64,000 nt of DNA from Motacilla alba alba (lineage: Eukaryota; Chordata; Aves; Passeriformes; Motacillidae). Position 1 is the first letter of the stretch. Each line of letters begins with the position of its first letter. The position numbers and the translations under genes were made by a program. The DNA lies in assembly GCF_015832195.1 (NCBI RefSeq), contig NC_052028.1, forward strand, positions 372,001-436,000, read 5' to 3'. Below the pieces are notes generated by a model. The model did no database searches, was not told the origin of the DNA, and saw only the letters and a list, made by a program, of their open reading frames with translations. Below are positions 23,252-34,600 of the stretch, in pieces.

Positions 23252-26200
23252 GAAAAGCATTCCCAAAACAAAGGCAGAAGGTGGACAAAAGTTCATGGGT
23301 TCCTCTCAACAGGAAGAGGGACGATGATGGCTTTTGCTTCTATGTGGCAATACATGATGGAAGTGTACAGAAAAGGGTTAAGAGGAGCTGGCTGGATTTG
23401 TCAGGCTGGAAATGTGGGCAGGGCATATGAGTGAAATGTTCTCCTGGTATTTCCTGTGAAAGCCTCCTCACTGCAACTCTCACCTCTCAAGAGAATGACT
23501 TCAGGGAAATGCTTGATTAACAGCTGCTGATGTTTCCAGCACCACCTTTCTGTTCTGGGATGGGAGGCTCAGGTGTTTCTGGATAAGACTGCAGAGTTTT
23601 CAGAAATTTAATCTACTTAAAGGACAGAAGAGACACTGAATAGGCTTGAAAAGAACTCTTGATATATCTGGCCCCTTGGAAAGAAATAACTTGTAGGAAG
23701 AGGAGTCAGTAAGCCTGTATTGAAACAAACCCAGCATTTGGTACCAGCACAGTGCTATCAGGCACTTTTTTCATGTTTTCAAGTTAAAATTTGTCTGCAG
23801 TGACCAACAATGAATATGCTGAAATACATAACAGGAGAAATCTACAGTGAGCTGCTTTTGGAGACAGGTGTAAGGTGAGTCACCAAAAGTCTGGTCAAAG
23901 CCTTTCATGGAAAGGTCAGCTTACAGGTAGGGGAGAGACATTAACTTTTTTTTTTAGTTATATGTTAAACCCTAAAAAAATGAACCTACATTTTAACCTA
24001 CAAAGAAAATAATTAAATTCTTAGTAAAATATGCAAAATTTATAATTTAATTATACAATTATAGTCTAATAGCTCCACTGTATTTTGCATATTAGGGAAC
24101 AATTGCTTTCTTAAAGCTCATAGCAGAATCATTTACTTGATGCCAGAGAATAAGTTAATTACGGATCTCCTGCCTTTGATTAATGGATTTAATAATCATG
24201 TTATGGTAGGATTAACTTATAGTTCATGTGCTTACAGCACTAATGATGAGACGAGGGCAGTGTCAGCACATTGGACTGGCCCCAGAAAAGGCCCCATCTG
24301 GAGATCCCAGGGCTGCCCCAGTCAGCACTTCTGGGAGGAACCAGCACATGGCATCAATCATGCCCATTTGCCACTTACTTCAACAAAATTAAATACTGCT
24401 CTCAGGTGAGCTAAGCACCTTGACTGCAGCTCAGTTCTGGATACTATGGGGGGAAAAAGTTTTCCTAGGAGATGGGTACAGTAGCAGGTAATGCACATAC
24501 CCACTGGACACAGTCACCTGAAGCCTGCTATGACGCGGTATAACAGGCTCAACATTCTTTGATGCCTCTTTTGGGCACATAATACAAGTATAAAATTCCT
24601 TGGATAGAAACACATTGAGTCAGCCAAGATTTCCTATTTCTGAGGAACCTCAAGTATAGGTAATTAGTACAGCCTAAGAGACAGAGCACTCTAGTTTCTA
24701 AATTTGACTCCAGATGTTTAAGGAGAGGAACCATTGCAGGACAGAGAAAGTAGAAGGAACATGTGGAAGATTTTTGTATTTTGCTGTTACTCCTTACAGG
24801 ACTCCTGTGCCTATGTAGGAGCCAGGTCTGCAAGTCTGGCAGGAGCCGAATAGAGAAACCTTCACTTACTGAAAACTCACGTTGAGACAAATAAAAATAG
24901 AATAAAGAGCCAAACAATATTTTAACTGAAGGAGCAGTACCTCAAAAATCACCAGCAACAGAATTTCAAATTGCATCAGCCACATACCTTACCTCTTATG
25001 ATACAAAGCAGAAGCTGAGCATAATACAGCCCTGGGCTGCTTTGCTGTGTCCCCTCCCTGCCCATCATCCAGCCTGTGTTTCCACTGGAAGGTGGCAGAA
25101 TTCCTTGCACTGATCACGCCATATGGAAATACTGGGGAAAAAACAGGGAAATTGCTGCACAGCCCTTCCTGCTGAGACCAGGACACATGAATGCTGCTCC
25201 ACCTCCCTGTTCAGGACATGATTCTCCAGGGTGTCATTTCCCAGCTGATGGCAGCCAGCTCCCCATCACTGCAGCCTCCTGCCCTAGCTGGGGCTGTGAG
25301 CCTCCCGTGCCCTCACCCTGCAGGCAGCACCTGGGGGCTGCTGGCTGAAAGCACAGGGCACAGTGCTGGTTGTCCTGCAGCTCCAGTGGTGACATTCATC
25401 CACTGCTGCTCGTGTTTCCTTCTGGGATATACTTAGGGTTTATTCAAGGTTTGTGCTAAAAATCAGCACTTTTCCCTACCAAAGCAAGCTTCAGGGATTA
25501 GAGACATCCTGAAATAATGCATATTTTATTCCTGAAGCAGATGGGACTATGCCTTTAATGTGCCTCTTCAAACCCAGCTGTGCATCCTCCTCTCTCTCCC
25601 TTCCCCCCTCTGCTCTGACTGCTACACATCCATCCAACATGGGGAGTTCTCCTCAGCTTGTCACAGCTGGCTTGATAATGAAAGACATTCAGAGATTTAC
25701 CAGGCCATTTCTCCATGTCATACCACAGTGCTTTAACCTCAATTTGTTCCAGGCGATCTCAAGAATCTGTGACCAAGTAACCCTCAGCTGCAGATCATCT
25801 GCCAGGTGGCAGCTGCTTAAACAAGACTGCAGGCACTTCCAGTTCTTAATTTAGAGGCTGAACCCACCAAGAATTCAGATTACATTAATCAGGTAAATGC
25901 CAAAAATACTTTCTAGGATATCTATGATGGGTTTCCTTTGTGCCAGCTCACAGGAGGTACTTCCTTGCAATACACTCACTGTTTTTCAGCGCTAAGATCC
26001 CAGGTTTCCTGAGAGATTCCAGACAAACCTCACCCTACCAGGGGTGTTGCTGGCCTGCAGCTCCTTCCTGCTTTAGCTCCACTTTGCACATATGGCTTCA
26101 CCCTATAAACATTCCTTGACTTCATATGAGCCTTGGCAAATCCTTGTCCTATAGGTACTCATCCCCTACAGCTGTAACATAAGCTGTACAGACAAATAAT

Positions 26201-28217
26201 GAAATAGACTCTGATGACTAGACCCTATAATGCAAAACCAAATGTCCAATTAGGACTTGATAAAGAAATGTGAAATAAAACACATCAAACAGGACAAAAT
26301 AATCAATTTCCCATTAAATTGAGGTTACCTTTTTTTTTCTGACTCTCAATGTTAAAAGCATCAATTACACACATAATTTACTTGTTTTGCACATACAGAA
26401 TATGAATTTATTATCCCAGTGATCAGAGGAAAAAACTCAGTGCCCTGCAGGTGTCTCCAGGCTGGCTTTGAGAAGTGTTATCAGTGTAGGCTGGGGGAAA
26501 TTGCATTTTGTGCTGTTCAGGAGAAGGAAGTGATTTTGAAGCAGCCTTCTACTTAACTCAAAGGAAGAGGTAATCTCAAATGGTGCAGAAGGTATGGGAG
26601 CTGAATTTAGGAAAAGCTGTGGAAATGTTTGGGAGGAAAAGTAAATATATGACGTCAAAAAATTTACCTTTGTGAATGCAGCCAGAGGATGCAAGGCTGG
26701 TAAAACAAAATGCAGCCTTCACTGAGCTTATGCAAGGAGTTACACACCATGAACAAAAAAAAAGGAGAAAAAGCTGCTTGTGGAAGATTTTAAGAACTGT
26801 AGGCCACAAGCATGACTTCTCTTTTACTTTAGCTTGTTAATGGTGTCCTAGTTTTATGGGTTTATCTTCAAACTGTGATGCACGTAGGATTCTTTTAAGC
26901 TAGCACCCAGAGACATTTCCTTTGTAGGTAGTGGTGATCCTTGACCCATGGCATTAAGCCATGCTTGCAGGGCTGCAGGTCCATGATGCTTCACTTCCAC
27001 CCCCACAAACAGGAAGATGAATTGCTGGTGAGCTGCATGTGGTTTGAACAATGGTAACAGCAGCCTGTGGGCTACAAAATCTCAGCAGCAGGGCAAAGGA
27101 AGGGAGATTTCTGCCAGGAGATAGGGAGCATGTCTGAATCCTGAGACGGAGAAAGAACAGTGTGACACCTGATGAGAAATGACCCTGCAAAGCCATCTCC
27201 CTGAACTGGCAACCATAAACACACAGAAAAAGCATAGAAAGAAATCCAAGCTACCTCTTTCATCTTCCTTTGTAACCTGCAGTGTAAGCACATCTTAAGA
27301 AACTAAGGCAAAGAAGAGCTTCGAAAAGATGAGCACAGATTCAGCAGAATCTCCTTCTGAAGCTGTAGCAATTTGCTCATGTTTGCCTGTGCTCTAAACC
27401 TTTGCGCATTGTTCTTAGAGCCAAACATAGACACATTATTTTGTGTTGCAAAGCATGGACACCCATAAACACTGAGCAGAAAATATATGGAGAGACAAAC
27501 AATGGGTCCTTTAATGATTACAGGCATCTTTCATCTTCAACCTGAGAGTTTAAAGTCCATTGCAGCTGACTTGGATTGCCTCTTGCTTGTATAGAGCCTG
27601 TAAATAAAGTGTTAATTCAGAGCCCTTAGCTGTGATCAGGAATGGATCACATTTGGTGTTGCACCAAGCTCTAGTCTCCAGAGTACTGGCCAAGCCCCAG
27701 AGCACTGAGCTTTTGGGTGCTACTTTGTACACATATTTATCTTTTTGTGGACATCTATTTTGCCTGATGTAGGGGAGGGCCACTATTAGCAGTGACATTT
27801 TTCATTTGACACTCCTTTTCCCTGTTCCCCTTTCCACAATAGCTGCAATGTAATGTTTCAGTAGAGCAAGGCTTTGCAAATTTGGCTCAATGAGACATGG
27901 AGCAAATAGCTTTTCAGAGAGCTTCAATTCAGCTGTCAGAAGGGGCAGTTTGGTCTCTGTGCAAGCAGTACTCACATTCCAAACTGCATTAGGGAAAAGC
28001 TGCTGGGTTTTTATGCATTTTTATTATCAGTTTCAGATTAGGAATCTGATACTAATTTTATCTTAAAGCCTGTGTTTGGAGTACAGCTTATAATCTAAAA
28101 CAAAACCAGGATTGTGATGTTTTTCTCTCACTAGCTTGCTCTTTTTTTTGTTTGCTTTTTTTTTCCTCTCCTGGCTTTACTCCAAGGACCTTTTCTGCTT
28201 TTTGTTACACTCTCGAG
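23252..28217. other. intergenic, 5' flank of the KAZALD-family gene
   Basis: About 5 kb with no recognised exon or repeat. Several 60-120 codon open frames exist but none has splice context or a recognisable protein. The 28130-28200 part is a pyrimidine-rich tract just before the start codon; I see no CpG island and no clear TATA box. Confidence 0.5.
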
Positions 28218-28674
28218 ATGAAGCACCGAATGGTTACAGCAGTGCTGATAGCACTGGTACAGGTTTCACAGAGTTTCCCTGCTTTGTACCACCGAGGCTG
28301 GTGGAGGCTGCTGAGGGAAGGAGATAGTTGTGGAAAATGTGATTTGGCACTTTGCTCTGAGCCCAAGGACTGTCCAGCCGGGGCTGTGCTGGATCACTGT
28401 GGCTGCTGTTCGGAATGTGGGAACGTGGAAGGTCAGATCTGCGACTTGGACCAGGGCAATCATTTTTATGGGCAATGTGGGGATCACCTCGAGTGCAGGT
28501 TGGATGCTGATGAAGCAAGGTTTGGGGAAGTCCCTGAACCCCAGTGTGTGTGCAAATCTCAAGAAAGCATCTGTGGACCTGATGGGAAAACCTACGAAAA
28601 CATCTGTCAGTTCAACAAGGCTTATGCTGCGAAAAGAAACATCAGCATGAAACATAAAGGGCCATGTGAATCAG
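28218..28674 (+). CDS. KAZALD-family exon 1: signal peptide, IGFBP-N, Kazal
   Basis: The start ATG at 28218 is the first in frame that precedes a clean signal peptide; a stop-rich pyrimidine tract lies upstream. The exon holds both disulfide-rich modules and ends GAATCAG|gtaatg, leaving one base for the next exon. At least 17 cysteines fall in 152 residues. Confidence 0.93.
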
Positions 28675-31600
28675 GTAATGTGTACAGAGGCACTTCCAAA
28701 CTGAAAAAAGAGCTGATTCTTATCTTCAGATGTGTTACTAGCTACTCTAGCCTAACTTCATAAAACTAATACTGTGTTTTTGTTACAATTATCATTAGTC
28801 TGTTATAATGCTACTTTGTGTTAAAAATGTATTTCAGCATCTGGCACTTAATCTTGTCTATTATTAGCCTCTGTATTAGACTAGTGGATTAAATCTCATG
28901 GTAGCTAAAAGGGCATCAATCTGCAACCTGGGTCTGTTCTGAACAATCAGAGTATGATTACTATAATCAGAGTATAATTTTTTTTCTACAGAAGTTGTAT
29001 GTGGAGTTGGGAATCGGTAAACAGGATAGTCTGGGATGAATGGGCAAATGACTGTTATTGTAACTGGACTGACTTAATTTTAAAGTGGTGATAGTAAAGC
29101 AGATCTCATTTTACATATCTATATCTATCTATCTATCTCCTGTGTACACATATTCACACTCAGGTACATGTGTGCATCCTGTGAGGATGCACGGTAAGCA
29201 GTGAAGCAGGGGCAATAGAAGATAGGGTTTAATTAACAGCTCTATTCTTTTTACCAAAAAGGTCCAAATAGTCCAATTCAGAATCATCATAAAATCTAGC
29301 TAACCCATGAAAGAGAAATCCAAATAGTAGAACACAGTGAAGCTGAAACAATTTCCCTAAAGGACTCTTAAAGTGCACAGTTGTCTCTGATCATTGTTAG
29401 TGGAAGGATTCTCAGGTGGGCGTACAGGGGACTCCTGCTCCCTGCTCATATGCTGCTCCCTTTCTTTGCATTACTACAAGTCATTACTCTTGGGCATCTA
29501 TTACTTAAGACATGACTATAAAATGAAAGTGAAGAGGCTTTTGTTTGTTTCTAAATGAGAAACTGCTGAGGGTTTTAAAGTTAATCAAATATTTTCTCAA
29601 ATGAGGTAAATAGAAGAGGTCTGTGGGTCACAAGTGGGTCACAGCTCCAGGAATCTGAAATCGCAGTTCTGACAAAGAACTGGGAGTAACTCGGGTATAT
29701 TTCACCTGCTCTTCTCAAGCAGTATTAGTGTATGCTGTGGTTTTATATTGAATGGACAAGGGATATTGACCACTTAGAAAAAGTGATGAACAGTTAATAT
29801 CAGGCTTCTTTCCTCTTTCTCTAGCTGCAAGAGAAGGATCCATTAGAGAATCCTTTATTTGCTATCAGGGTATTAAGCTGGGAAACGAGGCTTGTCAGGA
29901 AAGGGACATGCATGCCAGCCTGCAGTATGACTGAAAGTCTGTTAGATTGGGAAGGAGTCTTTGATAGGGATTCAGTAGCATGCTTCTTGTGGCATAACCC
30001 CTCCAGCAAGATTTCAGCCAGAAGTGCCCCTCCCTTAGCGAGCGCCGGTAACTTTGCAGCAGCGGCAGCTGCTCAGGCACACAGGCTTAAAGCAGTGCTC
30101 TCTCTAATTAATTTAACAAAACAGGCCGGGTACAAGAGACTTCTAAATTTGGAAGTATTACCACTTTTAATTGCTGGTGTCATCCAGCAGCCCCCCAGTC
30201 GCCCACGAGGCACATCGCACTGCTGCTCCTGCAGCAGAAGAAGGATCTTGGCTGCTCTGCTTTGCATGCAGGCATCACCCCCAGCGCTTTCCCACTGCTT
30301 CCCTGGCTCCCCAGAAAAGCTGGAACCTCTCTCCAGGAATGCGGAGAATTATCCTCACCGCTCAGCTTTCTGAATTGCACAGAAGCCTGCGGAAACTTCA
30401 CAGCCGTGTCACTGCTGCGCAGTTTAGTTAAGAAAGAGGCCGTGGCAGAGGATAGCGCCCCGCTGGAGCGTGCCCGCGCTGGGCAGGGTGCTGGGCTGGC
30501 AGCGACCGGGGTCACAAATGCCCTTCTGTCCCCGAGCTGCCGCTCCCCACGCTGGCTCGGAAGCTTTAGAGCCCGGCCGGAGCCCGGGGCTCAGAGGGGC
30601 CGCAGAGGGGCTGCAGCGGGCACGGCGGGGCTCGGAGGGGCTCGGAGGGGCTGCAGCGGGCACGGCGGGGCTCGGAGGGGCTCGGAGGGGCTGCAGCGGG
30701 CACGGCGGGGCTCGGAGGGGCTGCAGCGGGCACGGCGGGGCTCGGAGGGGCTCGGAGGGGCTGCAGCGGGCACGGCGGGGCTCGGAGGGGCTCGGAGGGG
30801 CTGCAGCGGGCACGGCGGGGCTCGGAGGGGCTGCAGCGGGCACGGCGGGGCTCGGAGGGGCTCGGAGGGGCTGCAGCGGGCACGGCGGGGCTCGGAGGGG
30901 CTCGGAGGGGCTGCAGCGGGCACGGCGGGGCTCGGAGGGGCTGCAGCGGGCACGGCGGGGCTCGGAGGGGCTCGGAGGGGCTCGGAGGGCACGGCGGGGC
31001 TCGGAGGGGCCGCCACGGGAGTCCCCAGCCCAGCTCAGGCAGGGAGGGCACCGCGCTCCGCCCCGGCCGCTCCGGGGGCAGCTGGTGACAAAAGGCAGCA
31101 GGAACCTGGCTCTGAGAGCAGCAAACGCTGCAGCACGGGTTGTCCTGACGGCAATTTGCATGCGAAACAAACACTGAGCACTGTGGGGATTTGGTACCAA
31201 GCTATAAATATAACCTTCACTCGGCTCAAAATACTTTGTTTTGTTTTTCTCTCCTTCAAAGCATCTGCTGTTCCCTCTTGATGCCAAATGGACTAATTGT
31301 ATACAACAACCAATGAATAAATAAATAACAATAAACTCCTTTCATCAGAGGAGTACAGCCTTTCATCTTTCTTCTCTTGCCAGAAAAAGGAAAAGAAAAT
31401 GCCTAGCTCGCTAAAGAAACATGGAAAAATTCCTTCTTTTCCTGAAAACTAGTTTTGATCAGTTTATCTAATGATTTACCAAGGTTTCTAAGTACATTGA
31501 TTATATACAGATTCTCCACACATCTCCATTCCATTCATCCATCTCCATTCACATTCAAACATTTCTCATTGATAATTTAATGAACTAACAGAACAATATA

Positions 31601-34600
31601 GCAGTGATTCTCTTTATATTTAGCTGTGTCACATGATTTATTTTACATGTAAATTTTGGAGTAAAAACAAATAAACAAGCCACAAAAATTTCTGCCATTT
31701 CCATCCAATCAGACATAGATTAGCAAAAAATTAATAATATACAATATGAGAAAAAAATCCTATTATTATGTAATCAATTGGACTGGAGTGATGTCAGGTT
31801 GATTGTGAAAGGTAAAACAGTATTTCGACTTTTCCTGGTTTCTGGTTTACATCTTCTATAACACAGAGGGATAATTCATGACTGACTGGGACTGTAAAGG
31901 GAAAGTAGCAGCTCCTGCCCATTCAGCTCTGGATGCCAGGACACCAGAACACTTTCCTTAGCTATCAACAAAAAAATTATCAACTCCAGGAATCAAAATG
32001 ACAAGTTATCGTAACAGTACAGCTCTGTTTGTAATCAGTTATGCAAACAAATACACACAGATATCATGGGAGAATTTGTCTGAACACAAAACCTGAAACA
32101 CTCAAAAATAAAGTTTATAAACTTCTGTTTAAATTGTAGAATGTTACTTTAATTTTCTTCCACAAAACACAGCAAAATGATGTTGCGAAGTTGTAGTATT
32201 TTATTTCTAAATTTTGGGTGGACAGTGAAAGTACTGGTGTTGACATTCAGAAAGGGCAGTTTGGTTAGATCAGAACTGCTGCTAGCTGTGAGTTTGGTCT
32301 CAGGTGATGCCAGCCCTGGTCAGCCCTGGACTCAGCTGCAGGACGGGACCAAGCTCAGACATTTCCCAGCTGTCTGCTGTATTCTCCTCACAGTTAATGG
32401 AAAGAGGAGTATTCCTAGTGTGGAATTATCCTAGTGCATAGTAGGCAGTTCTGGACAGCTGTAATGTGGATTTGTAATTCACATCTTTGTGTACTCCAGA
32501 CTCCAGATGTGGTCCCGTGGGTGGCTGAGCCATGGCTGGGGACGGTGACACGGGCAGTCCTTGGCCACACCTCGGTGTTGGCAGGGGATCCTGCATTAGC
32601 AGCACAACAAAAATACTCACTAGGCAACATCTGCCTATTTGAAAAGTTTTTTACACTCTGTGTGGGAACAATTTAAAAAACTCCTGCGAGTCAATGTACA
32701 CTTTTGGTTTCTTTTGTACATTTTAGGCTTAACTACAGTGGATGTATCATTAAAAGGAGTGGGGTTTCAATTAATTTTAAGATTTAAAAGTATATTTTAA
32801 TATCAGACTCTCTGTGATCAGTTCATAGGCAAAAAAAAAAAAATCTCATCCAAGATATTCAGTTAATGCTGATTTGAATAAAGATTTTTGAAATAATAGA
32901 TTCTGAATACACAGTTCTCATGAAAGAGCAAGCATTTAAGGATTTAAGTTTCCTAGTTTGAAAAAGGTTACTTTTAAAGAGTAGCAAGATTGTTTAATGA
33001 GGCATTTATAAATGGGAAAATTTATCATTTTCTGTATAATTTGTTTGCAATTAATTTTAATCAGGATGCATTTAATATTTTCTGCATGCACACTAATCCT
33101 TAAAAACTGACAAATGTGTTATAAATTGTTGCTTGAAAACATCGAACAGGCTGTTACAGTTTCAAATGCTGGAGAATAAATGCTGCACCTAGGTATTGAT
33201 TCAAATATTACAAGTAAAAATATATTAATTATTTACTAGAAGTTTCTATTTCCAAGCATCTGGGATGTGTGGGGGGGAAAAAAAAACAACAATACAAGTC
33301 AAATCACCCAGAAAATGCATTTCTTTTTGAGCACTGGTCTGGAAATAGAAAATAGGTTTTAGAAGGCAAAACATTTCTTGTCGTGGACAAATAGATCGGG
33401 GTGGGGGGGGGAGGAAGCAGAGATCTGCAACACCGGAAATCTGTGCTAACAGCAAATCCACTGTTTTGTCTGTGGCGCCGGACATCCTCATCCCTGGCTA
33501 AGACGGGAGATGAGCAGAGGCTCACAGAGGGATGGATGTGCCCGCGACCAGATGTGGAAGCACCGGGGATGGGTTCCGGTGCCTCCAAGCCACGGGCAGG
33601 CTCCCTCTCGTGGCTGCCGGCAGCTTTTGCTTCGGGAAAAGGAAAAAAGGAGAATTCCGAGGCAATCAATAAACGCTGGAGGGGGTGACAGTGCGAGAAC
33701 GTGGGGAAACAAGTGGAAATGTAACAAGTATAATAAGCATAACATGAAACTTTACAGAAATAATTGAATTGCAATCTTTTTCATTCCTAACACCAATATT
33801 GGATGACATCAATAGCAATTGAGGATAAATGTAAAATTCATTAATGCTGTTGTAACTTGTGACTTTCATGGGTAACAAAGCTCAACAATGTTTACCAGCT
33901 TCAAGGCAATGATGTACTCATAAAACGCCAGCAACAGCAGTGTTTTGGCTTTCAGCTAACCAAAATGTGACACATTCAGAGCTGTCACACAATCAAATCA
34001 CTCTGTGACTCAGTGCTGTGAATTTCCTGTGGTTTCCTCTGAAGCCCATGTCAGGGACTGGTGGCTCTGCTGGGGGGACCCGAGCCTGGTCCACAATGAC
34101 AGGTCATGGGGCAAAACTAAGGCCTCAATTTCAGCTCGGGTTCCACGATCATTTGCAAGGGGGAAAACAGACCTGAATAAGCATTTTTAGAAAGCACAGA
34201 CACAAGGTTTTCTGAGCTTTAAAAGGTGCTTGGAATCATGTGGCTCTTTGCATGTGAGACACAAAAGGTAAACACAATCTGATGGTAGCCTGTGAAGCAG
34301 GGAATAATGTTAACAAACCTTTTGTTTGTATTCTTTGTGTACTGTCTCCTAAAACACTCTGTTGGCTTTTTGCAGCTCCTGTTATTTCTATGCCACCTCA
34401 GGATGCCGAGAATTACACTGGCAATGATGTAATTTTTGGCTGTGAGGTGTCGGCCTATCCTATGCCACAGCTTGAATGGAAAAAAAAGGGGAATAAAATG
34501 TTTCTGCCAGGAGATGACACCCATGTCTCTGTTCAGGTAAAACTTGAATTTACCTTTGCATACAGTTTGGGAACAGGAGCGGGGTGGTTAATCTGTGAAT

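Noticed and set aside
30262..31287. Long open frames of Ala/Arg/Gly or Pro/Ala/Ser type on both strands
   Set aside because: By-products of the decamer minisatellite, inside an intron.
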